Origin: Galaxea fascicularis
Lineage: Eukaryota; Cnidaria; Anthozoa; Scleractinia; Euphylliidae
Assembly (NCBI GenBank): GCA_948470475.1
Contig: OX419338.1
Location: forward strand, 32,981,882 to 33,045,881
Direction: 5' to 3'
Length of the DNA stretch: 64,000 nt
Each line of letters starts with the position of its first letter. Within the stretch, counting starts at the first letter, position 1. A program made the translations under genes and the position numbers. This document shows positions 30,009-40,843 of the stretch, in pieces. Under the pieces are notes generated by a model, which worked only from the letters and a program-made list of their open reading frames with translations, had not been told where the DNA came from and searched no databases.

Positions 30009-30412
30009 AGCCGTATTCTTGGATCGAGCGAGCGAGTTCAATATTCGAATAATCAATTTCATTATTGCATTCTCGAAACGACTAGCGGGTTCAAGTTTCA
30101 AATGATCAATTCAATAATGCAATCTTGAGGGGTACGCTTCACTTGGTTTGACTGTAATGCGTCTTTCTTTTGGTTTTCCTTTATTACTTTTATTGGGGTT
30201 CCAGGAAATGGGTGGGAGCTTAATGTCCTACTGTATGCCCACCTGCCTCGAGCTCAGGGCGAATTTTGCAAATGAAAATAAATGAATAAATAAATAAAAT
30301 AAACGTTTTGTTACGCAATTGGGAATCCTTATGTGAGATGAGGCCAGATTGCCACCACCTAAATGCTAGCGGGATTTCAAACGCGATGTTTGACGAGTTG
30401 GCTTCACCGAAA

Positions 30413-30459
30413 GGTCTCTGATGAGTCTCTTCGCAGAGACGAAACATACGTGTCAGACT
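30413..30459 (+). ncRNA. type I hammerhead ribozyme motif
   Basis: All core elements occur in order. Stem I 5' strand GGTCT (30413-30417) pairs with AGACT (30455-30459). CUGAUGA is at 30418-30424. Stem II GTCTCT/AGAGAC (30425-30430, 30435-30440) is six perfect pairs around UCGC. GAAA is at 30441-30444. Stem III ACA/UGU (30444-30446, 30451-30453) closes a UACG loop, and the cleavage-site GUC ends at 30454. The very short stem III is typical of type I motifs in animal retroelements, which often act as dimers. The host element is not identified. Confidence 0.85.
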
Positions 30460-31599
30460 AGCCATGAAAATATGAAATAAAATAAAATGAAATAAAAACT
30501 TCGTAACTCATGAAAAAAAAACACACACACACACACACACACAAACTCTTTTCTTGAAAATGTAATCCAACTTATTAACTTAATTTAGCAGTTGCAAATT
30601 CTTTTGCGAACTATTACGATTTAATTTGAAATGTGATCCCTAGATGTCTGTCATTTCCCATAAACAGCAAGCAGTTGCCTTTCCTTTGTCAATTTAGGAT
30701 AGGAAAACTAAAAGATGAAAACGTCAATCATTCTTTCGCTTTTTGGCTTGAGGCAATAAATCATGCGATAATCATTACAGCCGATGCTTCAAATTTCGCT
30801 CGCTTTTACTATATTTTCTTATTTTCTCTGGTCCTCCAGTGCTCAGAAATTTAAATGAAGCACAACTAGTCTGTGGCGTGATAAACGTAACAAGAAAGAT
30901 AGAGCCTGGGATGTTAGCATAAGCCAAAAGTTTAGATTAATCACCACGTAATTGCGCTTGACATGAAGGCCAGCATCATGCAAACACCAAGAGGTAATTA
31001 ACTGAAATAAACAACGCAAACACCGAGGTAAAACTCATCTCATTTTATCTTGCAGAGGGAAGTCGTGTCAGATCTCTGACCAGAGGCACATTTAAATTTT
31101 TCATTCACGCCGATATATCCACAACAAAGTATTTTCCAATTGTTACTGAACAATGGCAGTTCAAAGGTTTAAATGCAACCATCACGCGCATAAACAAAAC
31201 AAGGGCAACAACGTCACAATTGGTCTCAGTCTCAATTATGTCTTCTTGATTTCTGTCTTTATTACAATTATCGAGAGTATTGCTTCATGACTTCGAAGGA
31301 AGACTACGAAATTTATTCGGGAATCTATCATTCTATTGAATTAAGCGACGCCCAGCGGCTGAAAACGAACCAATTTTAACGCTTAATTGGGAGAGGTTGT
31401 ACCGCGTAACTCATTCATTTTGAAAGTTAAAACGTATCAACTTACCAATAGTTAATTTACGAGTCTCAGCGACCCTGTGGACTGATTTCTAATCACCAGG
31501 TCCGTGGTAGAGATGAGATGCAGCCGGCCAAGCTTTACTTCATAAGTTGAGGACGATTCGCCGTCAGAAAACGAAAATATCCCGGCAGGTTTCTTTTGC

Positions 31600-31626
31600 A
31601 GGTCACAGGTCACAGGTCACAGGTCA
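31600..31626. promoter_or_regulatory. four AGGTCA half-sites in DR1 spacing
   Basis: AGGTCA occurs at 31600-31605, 31607-31612, 31614-31619 and 31621-31626, each separated by one C. Direct repeats with 1-nt spacing are the known binding site of RXR, HNF4 and COUP-TF nuclear receptors. It could equally be a chance 7-mer microsatellite: a TGCAGAC array lies nearby at about 31735-31790. Confidence 0.45.
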
Positions 31627-31972
31627 AACTAAAAAAGCAATCAGTAATACTGGCGATGTAAGAGTTACCCGAGATTCCCAAGAGGTTCCATGAACAAAAG
31701 TTTCACTGTATAATTTTAATCGGTCAGTACAAAATGCAGACTGCAGACTGCAGACCGGGTACAAAATGCAGACCAGGTACAAGATGCAGAGTGACAAGAA
31801 AAACGTTTTTTTTAATACCACGCTGTTTTGATATACACTGAAACGCCCCTCCGTTAAACTGACAAAACTGCTTGTTAGATGTTTGAAAGCTCGTTGAAAG
31901 TCATTTTACGTTAACTTAGAGTTCAAACGACTTGCGTTTGTGGCATTTTTAAAGCTCATCCGCAGTCACGCT

Positions 31973-32040
31973 GTTACTCCACGCTGATTGGATGGTGGTA
32001 AAGAATGCATCCAATCAGCGTGGAGCAAACAGCGTGACTG
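31973..32040. mobile_element. short foldback element
   Basis: CAGTCACGCTGTT at the left is mirrored by AACAGCGTGACTG at the right, and CTCCACGCTGATTGGAT by ATCCAATCAGCGTGGAG. Loop about 18 nt. Confidence 0.75.
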
Positions 32041-34904
32041 TTGCTGTTAGCACACGAAATCCCGGCCGCGGATGCTGGTCGCTTTGAAGCTGTATTTCTG
32101 GAAAATTATTTGGCGGTTAGCACTTGTAATTTAAATGGATCTTCGATTGAATGCCACGAGAAGAAGTATCAACCTTTCAGTTTATCTGGTGTTCGATTTG
32201 GAAGCGGGACGATTCAAATTTCTGGGTGAAAATCTGCTTGGCGAAAACAGCACACACCCTGGCCAAAATGCGAGAATAAATACTTCCGTAGTTAAACTTG
32301 CATGGCTCTTGCAAAAAATGAGCGCCAAAGCATAAATAGTGTTAAGTAATGGTGTATTAGGCATAGGCACTTGAAAACTGTGTTCGGCCACCTTAAACCC
32401 ATTGTTTTGTGGCGTTCTCGTCACGCCGTCCACGTTTCCTAAGCTTCCTTTAAAATATTTCAGTACAGTGACGGAACACTCTAAGATCATGATTCACCTA
32501 CCAGAACTGCCAGTCAAAGTTATCTGGCGTAGTTTTATTGAAATTAATAGGAAGAAATAAATATTTTTGTAAATTCGTTAAAATTGGTCCAAACTATACA
32601 CAACACTATGTCATGAGTCAATACGTTCATTAGCAAATACCTATCGTGTTCTTCAAGACAGTAATTTGTTTTACGGTTTTTAGAAATTTCAATCCTTGAT
32701 CATGATATGCCGGATCAATGTATCACGAGACAGGCCTTGCAGGATTCAGTTCAGCTGATGACTCACGGAAAGTTAATTCAGTATTAATTCCGTTTCAGAA
32801 AGTATGATAAGATTTGAAAGCAATCAAAACTCCAATTACCTTACAAAATCAATATTAAACTAAATTTGAAACGCAAAATTACAACTGCTTTAGAATACGT
32901 TTTACCTAACTGTATGGACCATATATGGAGAATATGTCGTTTCGAACGGCTGTTACTCGATGCATAACCTTATAGTTGACACACTTACCCCTCGGGAAAA
33001 CGCAAAGTGATCAAGCCGAACATTTAACATCAACAAGAACAAGTGATGACTGATTGTTCGAGAGCATTTTGTCGGTACTTTAAGGCCCGCCCAAGCGTAT
33101 CCGGATATTTTCAAAACCGGAGATTTTTTCTCCTCGTTTAAAAAGGAAATACGCTGTTTTCGCATGAATCGATCCAAATACTGTAGGCAAAGCTATAGAG
33201 TCCGGTCAAAACGTCGCGTTACCAAGGTTGTGGTCGATCTTCACACATTCTATCAATAGAACAGGTTAGTTGGTTGATTCAAAATTAATCTCTAAAGATA
33301 GTTTGCGTCTGTTGACAATTTTCTCTAACACGTCATAAGCCCATAACCTAGTTTCATAGCCGTTGTATCCACTTCACCAGTGTCTACCGAGAAAAACAAC
33401 AGCACTGAGATCAATCATTTTCCTGTGCAAGGCGGTGTCGATACAACAAGAAAACCGCCTCGCGGCTACGAATGGTTGCAACTGAAACAACATAAACTGG
33501 TCAAAAACCGCGGTCATGATTGAATCAATTGTATGTACACGTAAAAGAAGAGGTTTTTTTTTTTATCTCGTCTGCTCTCCTTTTTTTTTTTAACTACACT
33601 CAAATCCTTTGACACGTTTTGCAGATTCACCAACATTTATGGAAGAGCTTTCCGGGCCAAGTGAAACTGTTCATAGCAACTACGCTTGTTTCGGAAAAGT
33701 GAAGAGCAAATACACCATGCTGCGCATGCGCAAGTCAAGTAACAAACAGTAAAAATTGAAACGCTGCGGTACCTAACTGTGCTCACTTAATATCTACACA
33801 AGTGCATGCGATAATTCAGCTCTATACGCAACCACGATGTCTAATGATTTTTTTATGGCACCGACAGTCATTAAAAGAACGTTTTCTTAAATCTACTTTA
33901 TACATCTCGGAAAAATATCTCTTAAAGGTTTAAACTTTGAAGATCTATTTTTCGGGTACTTCTAAATTTCAGTCAACTCCGTTCACTGAAATGAATTGTA
34001 AAGTTTCTTTTTCCTTGAGCACTGATGAACGTTAAAGTTGGAATGAAGGTAGCCTAAAATGCTTCTTTCTATTTGATGTTGTTTATCCACTTCTTGATCA
34101 TTATTTTCTGAAATCGTGTTTATCAATAGCAACTAATAAGGTTCTATAGCTATCATGTGTCTTTTTTCGAGAAACAAACGCTTTAATCTTTAACAAACGT
34201 CTGCTTGTTACATATCTTCAGCGGAGGAACACAGCAAATACATCAGCGGTGCCAATTTTAGCTAAAACAAGCAATAAAACAATGTACATTAGATCTATAT
34301 TTGATATCAGTCAGCGGTGGAGAAAGTACGTTGGCACATAACGGACCCAGTACAATGTTTGTGAAATGTTTTTAGTGATTGAGTAAATAACTGAAATCAT
34401 TTTGTAGCCTGTGGTGCAGCCGGACTTGTCATTCAAAACTAAGGTGAACAGGCGCGACTGGCTGCGACGCAGGCTATCATTTTGGGTATATACAGTTTTC
34501 TTTTCTATTTGAAAGGTTCGATGGCATTCCCCTGACGGGATGCACAACGGACACAAGCAATGCCTTACTCCTCCCTTGGGAAGATTGTAAAAAGGTAAGT
34601 AATGGGAAAAAATGTCCTCTTCGATGACTTGGGACGGAGTCCCCTCCTTTTATTTTATTTTATTGTTATTATTTTTTTAATTGCTTACAGCTCCATGCGC
34701 AAATTGAAGCAACTGTCTCCTTAGGTAGGAGTATTGAATAGCCACCTGATTTTTTGGCCAAGCTAAGAATGTTGGCCGCCAATAACTTTGGCGGCCAAAG
34801 GGTGACTGAAGTTGGGGATCAGTGGGCATGTGGGAAAGATGCAATACAAAGATGAATTTATGATAAATGGATTGATGACTTGGATAAAGTGAAATAACGG
34901 AGAA

Positions 34905-34961
34905 GCGTTCTCAAGTCGAAATACTCGGAAAAAGAATTTTCCGAGCCCCCAACAGGAGTCA
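34905..34961 (-). repeat. SINE tail fragment, inverted copy
   Basis: This is the reverse complement of about 35510-35565, including CGAAATACTCGGAAAAAGAA and CCGAGCCCCCAACAGGAGTC. It is followed by a (GATGAT)n run at about 34962-34994. Confidence 0.7.
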
Positions 34962-35057
34962 ATGATGATGATGATGATTATGATGATGATGATAGTTTAT
35001 TAAATGCCACTCTTGCTGAATAAGACTCCTGAATTAAAGTGGGGGGTCATATATACC

Positions 35058-35333
35058 TTACTGAAAACGTACAGTAACAAATTTGTTAATTCTCTCCGTG
35101 TGGCCTTTAACTTGCTCATCGCGCTGCTGACCTGAACGTAATTTATAACCATGGTCAATAGTGCACCGGTTCGTGAGAATATAGCTGAGAGGAGGTGATG
35201 TCCTAGCCTTAGATATCAATTTAGCGCAAATTGCATTGCGGCGGTCAGCGAGGGATCCGAGCCCAGCACTGCAAAAGGCCGTGTTATAATTGGCGTGCGG
35301 ATTATAGTCGAACACTTTATCCACTTTATCCAA
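35058..35333 (-). pseudogene. LINE reverse transcriptase C-terminal fragment
   Basis: The minus-strand frame reads LGSLADRRNAICAKLISKA, then LSYILTNRCTIDHGYKLRSG and HTERINKFVTVRFQ before the stop. This RR.A...L....LP..HGY.LRS...TERF.NF.TV order is the usual end of the pol protein in cnidarian LINEs. No catalytic part remains. It lies between inverted SINE-tail pieces (34905-34961 and about 35510-35565). Confidence 0.75.
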
Positions 35334-35448
35334 GTCACCAAACCATTTATCATTTATTCACATTTGTCATTTCGACATGTTGAGCCTTGCAATATGGCAG
35401 GACACGTGTCACTCATATAAGAACCTAGTATATGACCTGGCTCACCAC

Positions 35449-35573
35449 GAGTCTCCCATAGCACAGTGGTTAAAGCGCCCAACTGGTATTTCTGGAAGGT
35501 CATGGGTTCGACTCCTGTTGGGGGCTCGGACAATTCTTTTTCCGAGTATTTCGACTTGAGAACGCTTCTCCGT
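35449..35573 (+). repeat. tRNA-derived SINE
   Basis: An A-box-like TAGCACAGTGGTTAAAGCGCC (35459-35479) and B-box GGGTTCGACTCC (35504-35515) are followed by a tail with TCCGAGTATTTCGACTTGAG. The tail is repeated in inverted orientation at 34905-34961, so two copies of the family flank the LINE fragment. Confidence 0.65.
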
Positions 35574-35627
35574 TTAATTTCAAAGATGAATTTCTTTTAA
35601 GATAAATTGAAATCGCAAAAAAGTGGT

Positions 35628-38600
35628 TTACTCACCAGCCACGCTAAATTTCACAGATGTGTTTTCCTTGCTGTAAAGGATACTGGGACTAGGGTGCTGT
35701 TTTTCCCAGCGGCAGACAAAGTTTGGGCTGGTGATTACCAGCCAGCCAACATCATTCGGACAATCACCGTTGTACGTTTCGGTAATCTCAAAAAAGCGTC
35801 GAGTTCTTTCGTCTCCCTTGATAGCAAAATACTGAAGCGACTGGGCAGTTTTGAGGTCATTCCAAGAGGATGAGACAAGGGTGCTTTGCGAAAACCAATG
35901 CATGTTGTCTTTACCGGCAGCGTTAAACTTGAGATAGCGCACTTCTTTACCCTTCTCGTACAATACAACTCTAGCCTGCAAACGATAACAATAACAACAA
36001 AAATTGCATTCTTTGACTTTATCCTTCCTACAGCAAAACAAACGTTAGAAGCGATTTCCGACGTTTGAAAAGTGATTATTCAGCTATAAACAGGACAATA
36101 TTCAATACTACCCCCCCCCCCCCCACCGACTATCACAACCTTTTACACAGGCTCAATTCAAAGTCCGCTGATTAGTTTTAAAAAGTGTCCCGCTACCTAG
36201 TCTCCTTCGCAGCCGTTTTTATGCTCGTCACGCAACGCTCAGGAGTGTTGCGTGACGAGCCTAAAAACGGCTGCGAAGGAGAGTACCCGCTACCTCCATA
36301 GGAGAAATATTCATTGACCAGAGTTTAGTCTCGTTTTATTTTCCCTTTACCTCTGTAACGTTAAACGTCCCCCAATATTCTTCAAGTACAACGCGGTTTT
36401 TGTAGTGTCCAAAATGAGTTGTAGTTGTGTTCAGGCCAGCGGTAACGTTTTCAGAATATGTGTCAGGTGATACCCACATTTCATAGGCATATGAGGGGCT
36501 AGTGTTCGCAACGACTTTAAAGACCATCGTCCAACCTGCATATTAATATTGTAGATATAAATGTCTGAAATAAGAAAACCCATTTAACATGTGTCATGTT
36601 ACGAAATTGGCTGCTTCTAGTAATGAATTGCACATGTTAAAACCAAGCCCTTAGCTCAATTACAGAAAGAAATAACGCATGGGGTTTCTCTGGATAAACT
36701 AGTTAGCAGGGCCTTTCAAAGCTCTACAAAGTTGTTGGACCATCTGTACGTTCTTAGTCCCCGGCGCAGCCATTCTGTGTGACGTCACGCTACGATCTTC
36801 AGAAAGAACGACTGCGAAAGAGATCAGCCTGAACATGTACAGATGGTCCAGTAACGTTTGTTGTGAAGATCGTTGCGTGACGACACAAAGACTTGATTTG
36901 AATTACAATTAATTTACTTTGATATCGCTGAAGACTTCCTACATCATATGTACTTGAGCTTGGAAATGTGAATGTTGGATAAAAGGTTTTGTTGTTTTAT
37001 TTTCTTTTATTTTTTATCATAACCACTATTGAAACTGAGGTTTACCGTAAATAAGATCACGAATAAGAATATAAATCAAGGAATAAGATAGTGATAGCAA
37101 AGTCGAAAAAAAAATGCGTGTGCATAACCTCCTCCATCGCTTGCTTGGTCACAGTAGACAGGGAAAGGCCTCGATACGTCACTCGGCTGGATATAATAGA
37201 TCCCGGTGTCTTTAGGAGCATTTAAACAATTCCTATAAACTTTTTCTGTCAAAAGTGAGAAGTACAGCGATATTAACAAAATAATAAGTTATCAAAACTT
37301 TAGTTAGCTGGGGGCCAGTTAAGCAGCAAGTCGAGTTCTAGTGTCGAGGAAATAAAAATATCAGGCCGCCGCGAAAGTCTTTAAAATTGAGTGCTCGGAG
37401 CCGGCTTTCTCCAGTGCTTGAGGTTTCTATATTGAAATGAAATCGCATCAGGTCAGAGACGAGGTATTCAAATTGAACTTCTTAGAAATACTGTTGTTTC
37501 TTGACTTCTGAAAAATACGTGAACGTGGTTATATTACCTTCCATCTTGGGTGAAAACATGCTTTTGCGGCCCTCAGCCCCCATCTTATATTCGTTAACCG
37601 CGTGAAATAAGAATGCAAAATATGTATAGAGGGTGTTTGCCCACCTGACCGGCAGCCATAAACAAAAGAAGGATTTCGCATCAAAAAAAAGTTCAATTCC
37701 CAGAATAGTAGTTTATTCCTCCAACTTTACCACCGTTCCTTGGTTTTGCTCCTCTAACATGGCCACCGTGACCTCAAGAGCATAGACTTTGTTAGGAGCG
37801 GCCGTCCCAAGTACAATACTAGAAATGGTAATAGGAATGAGTGCAGTCCAATTCGGTCTGTAATCAAAATCGGACGACCGCGCAGAGGGAGTCCGATTTG
37901 TTTATGACGAGTACGATTACAGACTGAATTGGACGACACGAAGTCTTATTACCAATTATTCATAAAAATTACAATTTCCGAGAAAAGAAGAAGAGCCGAG
38001 TTATAAAAGGGAAATTTTGCATTAAGAGACTGACAATATATACAACCTGTATAATTCTGCATCCTGTATAGTAGTAAGACTACGAGGATTAAAATATAGG
38101 TAAGTGAGTAACAAAGGAAGCGTAAATTGTAGAATACTACTTTGAATGTGATTGGCTCATTGGAAACCCCTTTAAACTGTCAGATAACAAACTGTCCGAT
38201 GACAATTTGGCATGTGAATTAGTGGAAAATAGGAGGTTTGTAAACCAATCACAAGCGAGGAAGTTTACCTTTGCAGTAGTCGCCAGTATAACTTGGATGA
38301 CATTTGCAGTAGTAGCTATTATCCGTTGGTCGTATCGCACACTTTCCGTGAGAACACAAATTACTTGCGCAGGCATTCTGTTGAGTTAAAATAAGGCAAT
38401 AAGCGCTTTCATGGTGGCAGAATGTTGGACGATTTTTGCATCGATCTATATGTCACGTTTCACCTGTCGCCAAAATTCTCTGGATACGTGACTGAAGACG
38501 TTTCGTTCGTTCCGTTTCTCTTCCTCATATATAACCGCAAAATATTCCATTGCCCATTTTATATCCTTCCCTTTACAAAACTATTTGCTTACGATTGTAA

Positions 38601-40332
38601 TGGAGTGAACATTAAAATCAACCAAGACGTCTTTATATTTTCTCGATTTACTTGTTATTTTTCTTCCATTTGGAGACTTTCACGTGCACTTAGCTACTAT
38701 ACCACCAGAAAACATTACCTCTGTCCCCATATAAGTAAATCCATAATATTTCTTCAAATCATCAGGGTGTTGAATATTATCAGAATCACTCAATTGGCAC
38801 AGGAAATGACCGTTTCCAGAGTGGCCAAAATTGTAAGAGAGACAGTCGTTTTCAACGTAGCAAGCAATTTGACAAGAGTCCTGTCTGTCCAGGGTCATGT
38901 TTCTGATCACGTGATTTATAAGAGCGTATCCATCTTTTGGTGGAGCAAACTTTAGTGTCCTACAGGCATCTGAAAGACGAATTTCAGTAAAAACGGAAAC
39001 ATCAAACGCTAGCTTAAGTTGAGTTGGTGATCAGGGTGGGATAGTGAAGTTTTAGAGGAAATCACAGAATTGCAGATGAGATATAATTATTAACTAATAT
39101 CACACGAAAGTTTACTCGGATTTGAGAATTCCGACTCTCTTTCTCCCTCCTCCCTACTCATCCAGGTCCATCCAGTTCAATTCTCCCTACTCCCAACTTT
39201 CCTTTTTCTCCCTCCTCCCTACTTTTTCCCCCTATTTCTCCCTCCTTCCAACTTTTTTTGGGCCATTTCTCCCTCCTCCCTATTCTGTTCCTCCCCCCCT
39301 CCTAAGAGGAGTTATTCTGCTCAACCATTGTCTACCGTTGTTATCTCCCGTGGAAATCGGGAAAACTGAGAAAAGCTTTCATTTCATGGAACCTTTATAT
39401 ATCGAAAGAGGATATGAGCTGTAGTTATATACAGCTGTCCTAATTATTATGATGAAAATAGATAGAATTAAAGGCTTACACATTATGAATATTATGAAAT
39501 CGTTACCACCATGAAGTCGTGGAATTTGCACTAATTGACTGTCGATATCATCTCAACTTTCACCTGGGAGGCGTCAATTTCCCCCGCCTTTGTACAACGT
39601 CAGAATTACCGATACAAGATCCTAAACTGAAGATTCTTAACTGTATTTTTGCGTTTGAGGCGAATGGAATTGTAACAGTAAACAAGATCGAACAAGGTAA
39701 TCCCTGACAACAGCTTTAAAAGGACTACAATGATGATTAATGGAGTATGTGATATGCAAAGTATGGCCACAAATTTTGTCAAAGGACGCTTGCAAACTAT
39801 AGCTAGGAAAATTACGGAACAGTTATTTACGGAAAAATCGCTCTATATCGAACACCAGAGCAGCATGCATGCCAGAATCGAAACTGACTGATTTATAAAG
39901 TCTTCCAAGAAATTTAGCTTTCTCGCAAAAAACTTACGCATGAGCTGGAAAATATACTCCTTGCAGACGCTTCATATTGTATCAACTACAAGAAACAGTT
40001 CACTACTGAAATGAAAATGCTTGAAAATAGATGACTAAAATTTGATGAAATATCGCTTAAAGCTCTGTTGGTCCGTTTGGATTTAAGCTAACCTGTAATC
40101 ACGGTCATCGGCGGTAAGTTCCAAAATGAATTCTACAAAATAACGACTTTTAAATTTAAAGTATACAGCAATTATACTTGAAAGGGTTCAAAAACGGCAT
40201 TTAAAAAGCAAATCTTGGACAAATTGCATACAGAGGCCTAATGCATTATAACTGTCCCTTCCTGACACATCAAATACCTGCTTGTCCATAAATGCTGCAA
40301 GCCAAGCAAAGACCCCACAGAAACAGATTCAT
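35628..40332 (-). CDS. gene C: secreted PAN/EGF/fibrinogen-like protein (coral skeletal-matrix-protein-5-like)
   Basis: Exons: 40278-40332, 38719-38969, 38269-38377, 37129-37245, 36351-36535, 35628-35975. All phases agree (1,0,1,1,0), total 354 residues. Exon 1 is a signal peptide MNLFLWGLCLACSIYGQA. Exon 2 is a PAN/apple domain (RNMTLDRQDSCQIACYVEND). Exon 3 is EGF-like (NACASNLCSHGKC to YYCKCHPSYTGDYC). Exon 4 starts a fibrinogen-like region (NCLNAPKDTGIYYIQP, PVYCDQASDGGG). Exons 5-6 carry GWTMVFKVV, HYKNRVVLEEYWG, LKFNAAGKDNMHWFS and CPNDVGWLVITS. This layout is familiar from coral proteins annotated after skeletal organic matrix protein 5, by memory. The last exon reaches TAA at 35628, but a strong donor (GGTGAGTAAAC) lies at 35635, so a further exon is possible. 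Confidence 0.85.
36189..36295. mobile_element. 87-bp hairpin MITE with 10-bp target duplication
   Basis: CCCGCTACCT at 36189-36198 recurs at 36286-36295. Between them, TCTCCTTCGCAGCCGTTTTT is mirrored by AAAAACGGCTGCGAAGGAGA and GCTCGTCACGCAAC by GTTGCGTGACGAGC. A 9-10-bp duplication fits Mutator-like elements. It lies in a gene C intron. Confidence 0.82.
36737..36849. mobile_element. small TIR element in a gene C intron
   Basis: GGACCATCTGTAC at the left and GTACAGATGGTCC at the right are exact inverted ends of 13 bp. CGTCACGC and ATCTTC words repeat inside. Non-coding. Confidence 0.7.
37846..37934. mobile_element. foldback element in a gene C intron
   Basis: GTCCAATTCGGTCTGTAAT is mirrored by ATTACAGACTGAATTGGAC, and AAATCGGAC by GTCCGATTT inside. 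Non-coding. Confidence 0.75.
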
Positions 40333-40843
40333 TCCAACGAAGACCCTCGCTCTTCACTTTCAGGCTCAGTCAGTGTCAGCATGTAACACGACGTGGTTGC
40401 AGACGCGTGAGTTAATTTTACCCCGTTTGCGCGGAGAATTCTAGACTGGCTCAGCGACAGTCACTCCACAGTGCTTAATTATTTATCAGTAACGTTTATT
40501 TATGCCAGTTGTCTTAAAGTCGACCAAGTTTATTTTGCAGTTTGATTTCTATTTGTTTTTCCTCGTATTACTCCCCGCAGTCTCCCACTGAAGGAATTCC
40601 TTTTATATAATAGTTCGGTTCTTTGCAGATGGTCCTCATACACTGTGTTTACTGCATTTGTGCATGAGGATCTATCTGCGTAGCCTCGCTTTATGCTAAG
40701 AAAAAGGAATCCTTCAGAAGGCTGAACCAGTAGTTATTAAGTATAAAGAGATTATTTGGTGGAAAGTCCAGTGGCGTGGATTTTCTCGACCTTCGATCAT
40801 TTTTTTTTTTTCTTTTCGATTGAGCGTTACACGAGAAGTCCTG
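39608..40843 (-). repeat. direct repeat copy 1: gene C promoter, first exon and intron start
   Basis: About 1.24 kb matches 46803-48333 in the same orientation. It covers the 5' flank with a TATA-like box, the signal-peptide exon (40278-40332) and about 670 bp of intron 1. The other copy is longer because it has about 300 bp (47055-47350) absent here. Confidence 0.9.
40601..40610 (-). promoter_or_regulatory. TATA box of gene C
   Basis: The minus strand reads TTATATAAAAGG about 270 bp before the ATG, leaving a 5' leader of roughly 240 nt. The same box occurs in the duplicated promoter at 48069-48078. A short hairpin (GCAGATGGTCCTCAT with ATGAGGATCTATCTGC) lies just upstream at about 40627-40678. 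Confidence 0.55.

Larger units (their letters stand above)
27277..34854. other. intergenic stretch upstream of A1: no gene supported
   Basis: No open frame here shows family resemblance or splice-consistent exons. It holds the tRNA-like SINE at 27930-28005, foldbacks at 29897-30008 and 31973-32040, a hammerhead motif at 30413-30459, a CA run near 30520-30543 and AGGTCA repeats at 31600-31626. The A1 promoter should be in the first few hundred bases above 27277; I saw no clear TATA box. Confidence 0.6.
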
